64,000 nt of DNA from Aquatica leii (taxonomy: Eukaryota; Arthropoda; Insecta; Coleoptera; Lampyridae). The notes beneath the pieces were generated by a model that was not told the origin of the DNA, did no database searches, and was given only the letters and a program-made list of their open reading frames with translations. Within the stretch, counting starts at the first letter, position 1. The number at the start of each line of letters is the position of its first letter. The translations under genes and the position numbers were made by a program. Positions 35,815-48,179 of the stretch are shown here, one piece after another. The stretch lies in assembly GCA_035610365.1 (NCBI GenBank), contig CM069438.1, forward strand, positions 35,457,869-35,521,868, read 5' to 3'.

Positions 35815-35935
35815 TTGATTGACGTTAAATAAACGTAACTGTCGCTGATAGTAACGTCGCTAAAATTCTGTTATCTTATTGACCAATAGTTTTTTTACGC
35901 ACTTGAAAAAACTGTAGGTACGCCATTTTGAGTTA
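35815..35935 (+). repeat. Dispersed repeat RA, copy 5
   Basis: 'gacgttaaataaacgtaact', then 'gatagtaacgtcgctaaaat', then 'attgaccaatag', then 'gtacgccatttt', in the same orientation as copy 1 at 9690-9850. Confidence 0.6.
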
Positions 35936-37149
35936 CTATCGTCTTGTAATTTCTGTATTTTCTTGTATAAACTCGTGGGTTGAGCGCGTCTCCGTGTGTT
36001 GGATAGGAAGGTAGATAGCGTACCACGGTACGCAGCTTTACTAGCTGAGCCGGTACAACCCCATTTACGTTGGCAGGTTTTAAAGTCGCGTTGCCACACA
36101 AACCTCTCTCTCCCAGCTCAAAATGTAGTCTCGTGGCAAGAGCCAACACTAAGATAACGATGCCTGTCGTTGTTCTACTGACTTTGGTCAACAGTCACGA
36201 CACGCAAACCCAAACCTCTTTGCTGCTGTGGGCACGAGACTCACTAACAAATAATGCTGAGAGGGTTTTGGATTTATTGTCTGGACCTAGAGGAGACAAC
36301 TTTATTAAAAACCTAAACTTAAGGTGGGAAAAACCAGGCCAATAGATGCGTGACTGAATAGAACACCAGTAGTCACTGGTTCTAACCTTGTGACACCAAG
36401 CAAGCCCGGGACATTACGCATGGCGACCTTTATTTCCTCCAACTGAAAATAACTCAAAAATATCGGTTGATGCTGAGCGGAACCCAAAAAACCTATAAAG
36501 TTTTGACAGAAAACTGAAAAAACAAAAAGAATCGAGGACTCAGACAACGGTTCTATTCCAACAGCTGAGACGCGTGTGCAAAACCCATTTATCCAGAAAG
36601 AAAAAGTAAACACGTCAGGAACAGCGACATCAGACGGCACAAGCAATGGTACCAACTGCTGGAACATTAGAACAGCAGTAGCACATGGGCATCACTAAAA
36701 CGACGAAAAGTCGAAGGACCCTGAAAAAGACATTCAAGGACAGTGGCGGGAATAACCGTTGCAATCATACTTGCGTTCTGAAGAATCCGAAGTCATAAAA
36801 ATCTTAATACTTGGATGGATTGACAAACTGGAGAAGGGACAAGCTTCTTTGCGTTTTCAGAACCCATAAAAAGGAATTCCTGAAAATGATGTACGCACAC
36901 GCGGCAACCAATGGATGGTCAGTCGACACGTTAAACAAAAAGACACTTCTGGAGTAGGAAGAGGAAGAGGAGGAAGAAGAAGAAGAAAAAGAGGAGGAAG
37001 ATGTAAACCCACCAAACCACCAGAACTTGCTTGATTCAAGCTAGCCACATATCGGATAGAACGATTTAGGATAGGTTACGAAAAGAAAAGATCGCTTAGT
37101 TAGACGAGTCGGATGGGCTATGTAACACGTTTTTTCTATGTGAGAGAGG
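35936..37149. other. Unassigned stretch with a GAA/GAG tract
   Basis: Less AT-rich than its surroundings. A purine tract of GAA and GAG triplets occupies about 36954-37005. On the plus strand a frame reads KKEFLKMMYAHAATNGW just upstream, followed after a stop by a run of Glu. It may be a decayed gene or LINE ORF1, but nothing can be named. Confidence 0.3.
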
Positions 37150-39495
37150 CACTCACCTTGCGGTCGAAACTTGCTGGTCTAAAAATGTACACGTGACAGC
37201 TTTACAAGAACTTTGGAGCAACATATTTCCTGCAATAGGAGGTGCAGATGAGAACGTTTTACCACGACGCACGAAAGATCGATCAGAACGGTACGATATG
37301 TGCCAAAGATCGTACAAAAAAATAGGCAATCTAGAGATGCCAGTTTCCTGATAATGTGGGTATGTCGCAGTCAGTGGTACCAATTGTTTAAGCCATATGT
37401 GAGCACAGGGATGACTGCACTATTAAAAATGGTTACGATTTCTTATGTAGGTTTCAGTTACGGGGAGAATGCTTATAGTACAAGAGCAAGACAGTCTTGC
37501 GCTTGTCAACTACATAGGAACAGCCAGAAAACTGATTCTTGTGGGTAGCCTTTTGTCAGTTGTTTTGTGTAGAAAAAACCAAAAACGTTCGTGGAATAAG
37601 TGATCAAGCTTCAATTATTGATGGCCATTGAATGTTCCTAAAATGTCTATAAAAATGCATAGTTTGTACTTGAAGACGTTCGTCTGTACTTTCGTCATTC
37701 GTTTTCGAATGGCGTTTGATGTCGCTTTGCCAGGAACGAAACCAAATTGGCTGACCAAGTTCGGAAAGTAGCGTAATTGGTCGATACGAACTCAGATGAG
37801 CCAGATGCCTTTTACCAGACTTGAGAATCGTTATTAGCCTTCCAGTTTTCCAACCGTTTGAAAAATACCCGCATTGAACACAAGAATTTTAAATAGGTCA
37901 ATGAACGTAGAAGAAAGGGAATCGTGTACGGCTGTTCTTAATACGTTTCAGTGTACTCTGTCGGATTTGGATTAAGAAGCTAGCTAGCCGCCAACGCTAT
38001 ATCCTCTTTTGTAAGCACTCAGTTACGTCAGAATTCAATATTTTCAGAAGATCGGGCTTAGTTTTGATCCTCGTTCGTTGGATCGTCGTCTGGAACAAGG
38101 GAGCTAACTACTACTCAACTGTGAGAGTGTATGTCACCGTTACGGACGTCAGAACATAGTTGGATGGCAAGGAACTTTTGTGAGAAAATCATATAAACTA
38201 ATCCCCACGGAGTCGCAGCCAAACTACTCTTTACAAACTTTTGCTATGAACTAAATTTAGCGTTCTTCATTACCAGTTTATACCGGTGAAACACAACCTT
38301 GTACAAACTTAGGCATTGAGTTTTTAGCTCTGCTGTAGGTTTTTGAGAATGCTTTTTTAAGCAACTTACGACTCGCTTTAACCTATCTAGCTTTAAATTC
38401 CACCACGGTACACCAGCGCTAGAATTCGAGCGAACTCGGCTTAAGCCATTTTGTATAGATTCGAGGATTAGCCTGGTTAACTTATCAATGAAGATTTCGA
38501 TAGAATTCAGATCGTGACACTTACCTCCACGTGGAAGATAAGTAAGAAGTAGGGCGCTGACAGCTTAACAAAATCTATGCATTTAACATTGTGGATACTT
38601 TTAGGGATCGGAACTGCTCGAGGATTTTTGATGGTTAAATCAAAACGTATCAGGCGGTAGTCACTTTCAATCACCGAAATAACTTTTCAGTTAAAAATTT
38701 TTCTAGCTAAAGCTTGCGATGCTAGAGTGATATTGATGTTTGTATTACCTTAGTGATCAGTAAAAGTGAAAGGTTGATCAAGCTCATTTACAACACAAAG
38801 GTCACGTTTGCCCACGAGGTTCTTCACACTTCTGTCTCGTTTGTCAGTCTTCGAGGAATGCAAAAGCGCCAATTTTGCATTGAAATCACCTGCTATAATA
38901 ATCGGGATGCTTCTTAATTCTTCCAAAACTTGGTGGTCAATAAACGCCGACGATATCCAATGAGGTGTTTCCAACTGTGATCATAGATACAACAATGAAG
39001 TCATTAGTTAGATGACTGAGGGTTACTACCCTACTAACGTTACCCGACAAATACCCCATAGAAGTGGATTGCCGTGATTTTGCTGAAAAGCAAGGCTGCA
39101 CCAGCTTTGACTTCCAAGATCGCAGCACGAGAACGCTGAAGATTCACTTGCGCAATTCTAAAACTCAGAGAAGCGTCATCACAGTTCATAATCGGTGTTA
39201 CAAATCTTGGCGACAAACCTCTTTAAGTTTGCGGAGCAGTTGTTAGAAGTTTTAGTACATTGCTTTTATGGCCATATCTCATACAGTAAGCGTATAGGGT
39301 CTCCTGAGGTTTTTCGGCAATCTTTCGTACGTGTTTTTTTAGCACACTGACCGCATTGAAGCATTTTAAGATGCGCACCATTGACCCTGCATACACTTTA
39401 CGACTGGCCATCAAGTACTTTTGTACTTCTGGAGTTATTTCAACAACATAATTAGTATGTGTCCTGTCTGTAGGTCCGATTTTTGTTATGACCGT
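37150..39495 (-). mobile_element. Jockey/I-group-like LINE, copy B
   Basis: From 39495 downward the minus strand reads an ORF1 C-terminal part (ITKIGPTDRTHTNYVVEITP, then a decayed CCHC knuckle region to about 39225). Endonuclease follows (IIIAGDFNAKLALLHSSKTD at about 38900, then VVNELDQPFTFTDH). Reverse transcriptase remnants around 37900-37680 include an ITILKSGKR-like block, and a pol tail with NMLLQSSCKAV and FLDQQVST lies at about 37230-37155. The copy is riddled with stops. It begins immediately after the pol end of copy A. Confidence 0.65.
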
Positions 39496-39499
39496 AAGG

Positions 39500-40560
39500 T
39501 GTTTCTTTTTATTCGGGATGAGAGGGTAGGCGTTACGTCCTTTATGAGAAGTGTCCCACAGCCGCTGTCTTTCACGAGAGATCAAGACCTTTAAGTAACG
39601 CTTGGCCGTTGAAAAGAACAAAAAATCGTTATTCGAAACGTGCTGATCCAGAAAATTGCACAAGCCAACCTTGCAAAGAACTTTGGTGTAGTAAACTTCC
39701 TGCAAAAGAATAATTCTGAGGAATGTCTAGGCCATAAGTGCGCATGGGAATGACTCCATTGTCGAAAATATTTGCAAGATGTTTTTGTAAAGGTTCTATT
39801 TAAAGTGTGAGTATTTGTAAAACGCTCTTGCACTTGTTAACCACGAAAGTGCATTGTTTTACAATGTCGTCGAGCAATAGTCTACTTGTAAGTACTTGAA
39901 TTCGAAAGCCCTACGGACAGGAGTATCGTGAAGGCACAGAGAAGGATCTCGTCTTAGCGTGAAACCAAAAACTATGTACTTAGTCTTGTCTGCAGAGATA
40001 CTTAGTTTATTGCTGCCAGCCCAGTTAGTCACAATATTTAAGCATGAGTTAGATTTTGCCTCGTCGAGAATTTGCGGACACTGTGACGGAAATGTCTTCC
40101 GCATAAGCGAAAATGTCGCAGTCTGCTGGTAAGTCTGGATTTCACAAAATCGGCCCTAAAAACGGGCTTTGTAAACAGCCCTTCCTCAGTGGTTTGGTGA
40201 AAACTGAACATGAAACGTTAGCATATTGACTAGAATGAAATAATATGTTTGCGGAATGTCGCCAGGAATTCTTTTAAGAAGTGTTCTTTCGAAGAGTTTA
40301 CCTTGTTCTGAAAACAAAGTTGTCGGACGATACCAGTTAGGGTTGGCGAGATTCTTCTTTCCGGACTTGAGAATAGTGATTAGCTTACCAGCTTTCCAAC
40401 TGGCAGAAAAATAACCAATTTTTATGCAAGAGTTAAACAGGTCAACGATCGTAGATGAGAGAGAATCTAGAACAACCGTTCGCAAAACATTACAGTGAAT
40501 TCCGTCAAGTCCAGCAGCTTTATTCCTAAGAATTTTGTTAGCCACCGGGGGTAAATCGTT
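39500..40560 (-). mobile_element. Same LINE family, copy A (5'-truncated)
   Basis: The minus strand starts inside reverse transcriptase: NKAAGLDGIHCNVLRTVV and LITILKSGKKNLANPNWYRP (40545-40290). The thumb (SADKTKYIVFGFTLRRDP, about 40000) follows, then the post-RT region with FLDQHVSNNDF and LWDTSHKGRNAYPLIPN (to about 39500). The later blocks match those in copy B, so it is the same family. The copy is decayed. Confidence 0.65.
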
Positions 40561-41278
40561 GCTGTCGGAAATTGCTTTAGAAAAAAGACCTGAATCTTAT
40601 TTGAGCATGATAGGCATTGTCCGTCTAGAGATCGTCGTCTGGAAATAATGTGGAAACTATTACTTTAATCGTGTCTTGTTCTGGGATGGTGTATCTGTCG
40701 CTGTTTTTTACATTGGAACACAGTAGGATATACAGAAACATCCGGGAGGATAACCTGTAAACTAATCCTCACGGACTCGTCATCCAATCCAATCCCTCCC
40801 CCTCCTCCCCAAGCAAAGCCGTCCTCCCCCTCATTTCTTCCTTTAGCTCGCCACACTCCTCACTCAAGTGCTCTATGTCCTCCCATCCCTCCCCACATAA
40901 TCTACATCTCCTCATTACATCCTCCTTCCAATACTTATTTAAATTCTCCTCATTTCCACATCTAAATCTGGCTATAGTTTCTCTCCTAAGCTTCTCCTCC
41001 CCATTAGATACTTAGGAACCCCCTTGGACACTATATTCCCATACTTTACGTTAAACTTTCCTTCCCTTATCTTTCCTTCCCTCTCTTGCACTTGCGAATC
41101 TTTGTCTCTTAGTACTATCTCCCCCGTATTTAACCTCCCTTCCTCTCTCTCCTTCTTTCCACCTCTTCTCTTGCGAAACCTCCTCGTTGATAGTACAGTT
41201 TCCTTTCTTCCTGCTCATATATGTTTTTGATATCCTTTACCGTCCTCCAGCAACATTGCAAAATTTTACATTCTCTCC

Positions 41279-42576
41279 TTACTTTATTTTCTCCTTATAC
41301 CCCATCGCCCTTTTCCCTGCTTCTATTCTAATCTTTTCTAAATTCCCCTCTTCCTCTATTATATACTCTGGCGTGTCGCTGTCTAAACCTAGTATCCATT
41401 TCCAATATTTTATTTGTACCCTTTCCAATAGGTTCCACTCTTTCCAACCCCATACCTCCACCCCGTACATCATCACACTTTTAATCAATTTTTTAAACAG
41501 CCATCTTCTCTTCTCGATCTCCTTCCCAAATACTCTTTCTCCTAAACTCCATACCTGTCCTAATACCCTGTTACCTTTTTTTGTTAACTCCCTTATATGC
41601 GCATCATCTTTATTATCATACCTTAGCCTATATCCCAAATATGCACTTCATTCACTGCCTCTATCTTCTGTTCTTCCCAACTTAACTCCTCATTTTTTTT
41701 CCCTCCTCTCCTTTTTTGAAAAACTACCATCTTAGACTTTCTCACTATTAAACCCAAGTCTTTCCTTTCCAGATACCTCTTTATCGTATTTATCATACCT
41801 TTCATCTCCAACTCATTTTTTGCCACCATGACCATATCGTCTGCATATGCCAATATCCACACTTTAATCCGTCCCTCCATGACAACCCCACCACACTGAC
41901 CTCCCTTCAACACTTCTTCTATGTCCCTTATATACAGTGCAAATAAAATAGGGCTAAGAGAACACCCCTGTCTTAGCCCCTTCCTCGTCCAAAACACTTC
42001 ACTAACACTATCCCCTATTTTTACCCTATTCTTAGTCTCTTTATATATCCCTTCCAGTTTCCTCACTAGTTGTTCTTCTATTTCCTTTTTCCTTAACACC
42101 CTCCATAGCTTTTTCCTATTCACATTATCAAACGCAGCTTCTATGCCCATAAAGAACGCGTATACCTTACCCCTTTTCTTATCTAACTCTCCATTCACTA
42201 ACTGTTTCAATATGTAAACATTGTCTATTGCCCTTCTTCCCACTCTAAATCCCATCTGCCAATCTGGTAATAGTCTTTTTTCTTCCACTTCCTTTTCCAA
42301 CCTCCTTTGTATAATCATGGCATACAATTTATAACTTACATTAGTGACACTAACCCCTCTATAATTCTTTACCTCCTTCCTATCTCCTCCCTTATAAACC
42401 GGCAGAATTACACTTTCTTTCCCACTCCCTGGCAATTCCTCCCCTTTCCATATTGTATTAAAAATTTTCCTTATATATCCTCTCACTCTCTCTCCTACAT
42501 ATTTCCATTGTTCTCCTTGCGTACCGTCCGTTCCTGTCGTCTTCCTTAATTTTAGTCTATTTATTGCTTCCTCCAT
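41279..42576 (-). pseudogene. LINE reverse transcriptase, nearly intact
   Basis: A 317-codon frame (42576-41623) continues after one frameshift into 41638-41279. Blocks in order: RKTTGTDGTQGEQW, VKNYRGVSVTNVSYKLYA, WQMGFRVGRRAIDNVYIL, FFMGIEAAFDNVNRKKLW, RKGLRQGCSLSPILFALY, catalytic YADDMVMVAKNE at about 41850, then after the frameshift MGYRLRYDN and the YGVEVWGWKEW block. It is the best-preserved RT of this family in the window. Confidence 0.8.
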
Positions 42577-43031
42577 TTCCTCTTTCGTTATCTCCCACCC
42601 CTACTGTATTGCATTTACCCCTTGCAATATCACCTGCCTTGGTCTTTCTATTGTTCCCTCTAAACGCTCCATACAATAACCCAGCCACACCTTTATATCC
42701 GTTAAACCTCCTCTCCTCTTATCTCTTCTTCTCTTCTTGTTTAGAAATTTCCACACTTCTCCTTCTTTCTTTATTTCCTTTACTTGTTTCTCCATTTCTT
42801 CTTTATACGACACCTTTCTCTCAGAACATACATTTTTAAAATTCACTTTCTTCTCCTTATACTCCTGCACCTCAATTCTACCTTTCTTTCATCTTTTTCT
42901 AGCATTTCTCATTTCTGTTTTTGCCTCTCTACATTCTCTATTCCACCACCTATTTTTGTTCCTCTTTTTTCTTTGTCTTCTCTCAAACCTTTTCTTTTCT
43001 ACTGCCTTCTCCATCTCTGCAGTCAACTCCT

Positions 43032-43832
43032 TTAGTCCTTTCCCCCCCCCCTAACATCTCCCCAAATCACTTGCTCCAACTTCATCTTATATCTTTCTAT
43101 GCTTTCCTCAGTCCACACCGTTTTTACTCCCCATCCCCTCTGTTCCTCCTTAATTCCCAGCTCCTTTCCTTTTAAAATCACTTCGAGTGGTTGATGATCC
43201 GATTCCTCTTCATCCCCCACTTTAAAACTTTCTATGTCCTCCCACATCTCTCCACTCACTATCACGTAATCGATCACCGATTCCCCCCTGCCTCCCATAT
43301 ACGTATAGTCACCTCTGTCCCCCTCCTCTATATTTCCATTAAGGATTGATCATCCTTTTTCCTCACACATATCCACTAACAATTTCCCATTCGTATTAAC
43401 TGTCTTATCCATGCTAACTCTTCCCTATAATAATTTTTTCCTTTTCCTCCCCCTGTACCATTTGCTCAACCTGTTCACTTATCATCCTGATATCCCGCCC
43501 ATAAACTGTTAACACTATATATTTTTCCTTTCCTTCTCTGACCACATAATTTTTTACAATCTTCTTCAACCGACCGACCAGTTCCTTTTTGTGCCCGTTA
43601 GTATCCCTCCCCTTGCTCTACCTTTACTTTCTCTTCTAGTTGCAAATTCCACCTTCCAGCTATAACCCTCTGGTAATTTTTCCTTCCATACTTCCCAGTC
43701 TTTTTCCTCCAACCATGTTTCCGACATTCCCATCATATCAAAACCCTCTACATATCTCAAGAAATCCTCTCCCTTATTTTTTATGCCTGCCACATTCCAA
43801 AACAATAATTTCATTTGATTCTGCTTTTCCAT
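43032..43832 (-). pseudogene. LINE endonuclease, frameshifted
   Basis: The N-terminal part (43832-43566) reads LLFWNVAGIKNKG then MMGMSETWLEE, holding the catalytic Asn and Glu of AP-type endonucleases. The C-terminal part (43298-43032) reads GGRGESVIDYVIVSG then ESDHQPLEVIL, holding the catalytic Asp-His. The middle is broken by stops. Confidence 0.7.
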
Positions 43833-44144
43833 CTCTTTTTTCTTAAAACTTGCTAATCCAACATCATTTGATCCATCGTTCCCTCCCCCAACTCTTAGTT
43901 TTTTGTCCCCTTCTTCACTAGAGCTCCCCTCTCCTCATCCCAAAATCTTTCTTCACCTTCCACTCACACTTTCAAGAATCCTATTTTAATCTTTTTCCCC
44001 TCTTCCTTCATCTTACTCGACTCATATCTTCTTTTGTATATCTATTTCCCTTCTCGTCATGTCATCGTCTAAATAAATGCTCGTACCTTTTTTTTTGCTT
44101 CCATACATCTAACTTATCCTCAAATGAACCCATCCTTACTAACA

Positions 44145-44654
44145 TTACACCTCTGCTAACTTTCTAGTTTCTACCACTGTTTTCTCAATATTTAAATCTT
44201 TCTTCGTCCAATTTTCCACTTGCTCTTTTTGCTCCTTCTTTCCATTTTTCACTTCCATACCTCTTATAATTATGTTTGTTCTCCTTTTTTCTTTTTCCGT
44301 TTTTTCCCAGCTTCTCTCTATCTTCTCCAATCTGGTCTCCAACTTTCTATACTTTTCTCCCATTTCTTCAAATTTCTTTTTCCATTCTTCATTTGACTTT
44401 CTTAATTCTTCTTTCATCTCCTTTACCTCATTATTATTCTCTTCCAACTTCTTACCCATCTTAATTTGTTCCTCTCTTATACTTTTTACCTCCTTTAACA
44501 GTTCTTTACACATTTCCACTAACTCCCCATCTTTCCTCGCTTTTCCTTCCGCTACCGGTGATTTCCTTACTTTGGTGCTCTTCCTGAACACCTCCTCTAC
44601 CGTAGCTTGCCTTTTTCTTTTTCCTTCTGACCACCCTTTCTCGAAATCCGACAT
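44145..44654 (-). CDS. LINE ORF1 coiled-coil protein
   Basis: An uninterrupted 169-codon frame starting MSDFEKGWSEGKRKRQATVE. A basic N-terminus is followed by a long, highly charged coiled coil (about residues 45-130) and then RRTNIIIRGME, the start of the RNA-recognition-like fold of L1-type ORF1 proteins. It likely continued farther before a stop at 44145. Such proteins trimerise and bind element RNA. Copy 1 keeps only a degraded equivalent at about 17135-17400. Confidence 0.7.
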   Translation of the reverse strand: MSDFEKGWSEGKRKRQATVEEVFRKSTKVRKSPVAEGKARKDGELVEMCKELLKEVKSIREEQIKMGKKLEENNNEVKEMKEELRKSNEEWKKKFEEMGEKYRKLETRLEKIERSWEKTEKEKRRTNIIIRGMEVKNGKKEQKEQVENWTKKDLNIEKTVVETRKLAEV

Positions 44655-44689
44655 AATTTCCCTTCTCCTTTAAACTTTACACTAATTTT

Positions 44690-45324
44690 TGAATAACGAA
44701 ATGCTTATTATATTAAATCACCAAAAAAATAAAAACCAAAAAAACCACGTATTTTATGACTTAATTTCCAAAATGTGTATAAAAACGGAACAAACAAATC
44801 GTAGGTCAGTTATTTCCGTAATGCGAAGACAGCAGTGTTAAGAAGATTATTCAAGTTAAAATAAATAAGTCGTTAACGCGTGTGACATAAACCTACGGTG
44901 AATAATCTGGTACGTGATTTTATCTTACGTAAACAAGTGTTAAACAAGTGTGTGACTTTATCTTATCTTCGTATCAGTGATATCGCTATATATAAATTAT
45001 GCTGTAAGTGTTTTTATTAAATATTATTAGATTTAATTAGTTCGGTTAATTTAAAAGTGTACATATTTTTAGTATAAGTAAAAATATTTTTAATAGTTTA
45101 AATAAATTAGTTTTAATAATAAAATTCGTCACAATATAATCAAATATCGATTTAGTTAAACGGAAGTTATCTGCGGACATTATTTTTCGAGTGATAGTAA
45201 TACATAAATTAATTCAGTGTTTTTCTTAATTACCGTTGCATTTTATTTGTGTTTCTTAAAAGTAATTATAATAAATCGTATAAATATTTAGTTTATAAAT
45301 AAATAAATTTTAAAATTTGTAACA
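44690..45324 (+). repeat. 5' LTR of Gypsy copy 1
   Basis: Matches the solo LTR and the 3' LTR in its right part ('taaacggaagttatctgcgg', 'ttttcgagtgatag') and ends in TGTAACA at 45324. A TATA-like 'tgtataaaaacgg' lies at about 44775. The left border is obscured by the adjacent LINE end. Confidence 0.65.
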
Positions 45325-45325
45325 A

Positions 45326-45343
45326 TGGTGTCGGGTGTGGGTA
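45326..45343 (+). promoter_or_regulatory. Primer-binding site of Gypsy copy 1
   Basis: TGGTGTCGGGTGTGGG begins one base after the LTR end, the usual location and form of a tRNA primer-binding site in insect Gypsy elements. A related site (TGGTGTCAGAAGTGAG) follows the LTR at 61007. Confidence 0.7.
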
Positions 45344-45840
45344 ATTAAAACCCGTTGATAAAACGTTGAGATCAAGTAAATAAGCAACTGTTTAGTTTGC
45401 GTGTGTTTGTTTATAGAGTGTAATTATAGTTGTTTCAGTTTGTTAAACTAGTGTATTTAATAATAAATAATCGGGTGTTAATAAAATTTAGTGTTATTAA
45501 ACATTTTATTCGTGTTATAATTTATACCATTAACGCGTTATCAAGTAAAAATAGATGCGAAACTATTTGAATTTCTCGAATGAATAAAAAATGGTCAAGA
45601 ATCGATAAATAAAAATTTGGACGAAAATACCAGAAAAATGTAAACAAAATTCTAGAAAATTTGAAGGAAAATTTTGCAAAAATTCTTAGGAGATTGAAGA
45701 AAAATTATTTGAAAATACCAAGAAAATAGAAAAAAAATTATTGGAAAATTCTAGTAGCTTAAAAGAACAAACATAGAAAACTAAATTAAAATTGTTCAAG
45801 AAGAAACCGAAGCCGATATGTTAAATTTAAAAGAAAACAT

Positions 45841-46532
45841 ATGCAAAGTTCTAGAACTAAAATAAAAGCAATAGAAGACAAATTAGAAGACAGAATAAAA
45901 CTGCTTGAAGAGAGAATGAACCAAATGGATTGCCATGGTGAAGAAAATGTCACGTGCGAAGAATTATTAATGGATCATCGGGAAGAAACTACTAACAAGT
46001 TTAAAGTTGAACCTCTAAGTTTCGATGGTAAGATTCCATAGTTAACCTACTACAAACAGTTAATGGTTTGACAAACAAGCAGAAAGCAACGTCTTTAATG
46101 GTGGCTTTACGTGGAGAAGCGCTCGGAATTTTGCAGACTGTTCTTGACCCCCCGCAAGAAAGTTACGAACTTTTAATTTCACGTTTAGAAATGAGATACG
46201 GAGATGCTCATCTTCAACAAGTGTATCAAGCTCAAATTAAAAATCGGGTTAAGAAATCTGCTAAAAGTCTTCAAGAGTTTGAGTCTGACCTCGCCAGATT
46301 GACACGGTTTGCGTATCCTATAGCGCCAGATATCTTCTTGAAGCAATTAGCTATTCAAACCTTCATAGACGGCATTCGAAACAGAGAAACGCAGCAGACC
46401 TTCCGGTTAACTCGACCGAAGACATTGGAGAACGCTTTAACTCATGCTTTAGAGTTCGAGGCGGCGAAACAACCGTCACACCGAGGCAGCCATAAGCTCC
46501 ACTGTGTTGCAGAAATACCCTCGCATACATAA
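45841..46532 (+). pseudogene. Gypsy gag, interrupted
   Basis: The first frame (45841-46041) has a coiled-coil start and ends KFKVEPLSFDGKIP. After a break, the second (46068-46532) has the retrotransposon capsid pattern with NKQKATSLMVALRGEALGIL, LISRLEMRYGDAHL and an IDGIRNRETQQTFRL end. Both are typical of Ty3/Gypsy capsid proteins. A protease segment with LVDT in place of the usual D-T/S-G follows at about 46780. Confidence 0.75.
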
Positions 46533-47589
46533 GAAGACATTGAAGAAATAGTGCGACGTGTATTCTGCAAAGTAGCTCGGGGAAGAAAACTGACGTGCTG
46601 AAACTGCGACGACGCTGTACTAAGCTTAAAAGAAGACCCGAAAAGCGTCCGGAAACCTAGAGCAGACTAAATGAGGCAAAAGTCGACCTCAACAAGCCAT
46701 GCCACTAAAATTACCATTTAAATGGCATCGTGTATGGAACAATTGGATTTATCTTGATGGTAAGATCAATGGAAGAAGTGTTCAGTTACTGGTTGACACG
46801 GAAGCGACAAAAACTATCAAATGAGAAGACATCACCAGTAACAGTACGACGTCGAATAGCGACGGGCAAAGAAATACCTACTCACAGACAAGTCAAAGTA
46901 ACCATTGGTTTGGGAAATGGAGTACTCGACCATCAAGTACTGGTAGCCGACATCATGAAAAAAGTTATCCTGAGAATGGACGTTATAAAAACGCATGAGT
47001 TCCATTTGGATATGAAGAACGGTGTCTTGAAGATCGACAGTAAAGAAATTTTTTTATGCGTCAAAGAAGGCAGCCGTGCGAGTCTTATTGCTTGAAGCCG
47101 TGACTCTGCCTGCAAGGACTGAAAGTGTGGTGTTGGCACGCCTGGAAGGAAATTTTTGAGTAGGCTACATTTGCGCTATTGTACCAATGAAGGGCGACTT
47201 GAAAAAATACTGCTCGTTGGCAGAACTTTAGTACGAGAAGAAAACACGATGCCAGTAACGATCTTGAATGTCAACTTAACGTTGAAAAAGAAGACCATGG
47301 TAAGCCAATGCACGCTAGTATCTCAAATTGTGAGATGTGTAAATTTTAGTCAAAATACGTCGTCGAAGAAGATGGCTAAAGCTAAATGTTAGTTCAGTAG
47401 TATCAAGATGTGTTCGCGCTGAGAGTGGTTTCAAAAGAAGAACTAACGTGGTGAAGCATAAAATTAATATCGGCCGATATGACAACATCCACGCCGACTT
47501 CCTTTGGCGGAAAGAAAAGAAGCCGAGCAAATAATTATTAATATAGAGAAAGAAGATGTGATTGCACCTTCAAATAGTCCATGGGCGTC

Positions 47590-48170
47590 TCTAGTGGTAC
47601 TCCTGTAGACTACAGACAACTTAACAACGTGACTAAAAAGGACAGCTATTCTTTACCGAGAATTGACGATACGTTAGACATCCTATCAGGATTCCAGTGG
47701 TTTTTCACGCTGGATTTAAACAGTGGTTACTGACAGGTAGAATCGAAACCCAAGGATTGTGAAAAAACAGCTTTTACGATTGGAACTGGTTTGTGGCAGT
47801 TCACTGTAATGTCCTTCCATCTGTGCAACGCACCTGCAACGTTTGAGCGTTTGATGCTTGGTTTATCTAGACAATGTGATTCTGATTAAAAGGTCGTTTA
47901 AAGAACATTTTAACAACCTCAAAGAAGTGTTCACACGACTACTTGGGGCAAATCTAAGCTCAAAAAAGTGCCACGTATTTAAGGGAGAAGTGCAATACCT
48001 TAACCACGTCGTATCTATAGATGGAGTAAAGGCTAACATAAACAAGCTTCGAGCAGTACAAGCATGGCCAAGACCAATCGACAAACCTCAGGTCCGAAGT
48101 TTTCTTGGATTGTGCACCTATGATAAACAATTTGTACCCGCATTTGCCAACATCGCCTATTTTTTTAGGT
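47590..48170 (+). pseudogene. Gypsy reverse transcriptase, broken
   Basis: Blocks: VDYRQLNNVTKKDSYSLPRID, FFTLDLNSGY (catalytic Asp), FTVMSFHLCNAPATFERLM, then VYLDNVILIKR, where the YxDD box is changed to YLDN, and FKGEVQYLNHVVSIDGV plus RSFLGLCTYDKQFVPAF. Stops at about 47733 and elsewhere, and the D-to-N change in the active site, show loss of function. Confidence 0.8.
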
Positions 48171-48179
48171 ACCAGATAG

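Larger units (their letters stand above)
40780..44670 (-). mobile_element. Purine-rich non-LTR retrotransposon, copy 2
   Basis: Same family as 16980-20920 on the opposite strand: ORF1 (44654-44145), endonuclease (about 43832-43032), reverse transcriptase (42576-41623, continuing 41638-41279) and a zinc-type tail around 41000-40860. The plus strand shown is correspondingly pyrimidine-rich; in 42721-42780, 50 of 60 bases are C or T. Its 5' end abuts the LTR of the Gypsy element at 44.7 kb. Confidence 0.85.

Noticed and set aside
36305-36667. 120-codon minus-strand frame
   Set aside because: No motif, hydrophobic background composition, and no neighbouring exon; cannot be supported as a gene.
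41024-44673. Plus-strand open frames opposite the minus-strand LINE
   Set aside because: Same composition artefact, mirror image; no motifs.
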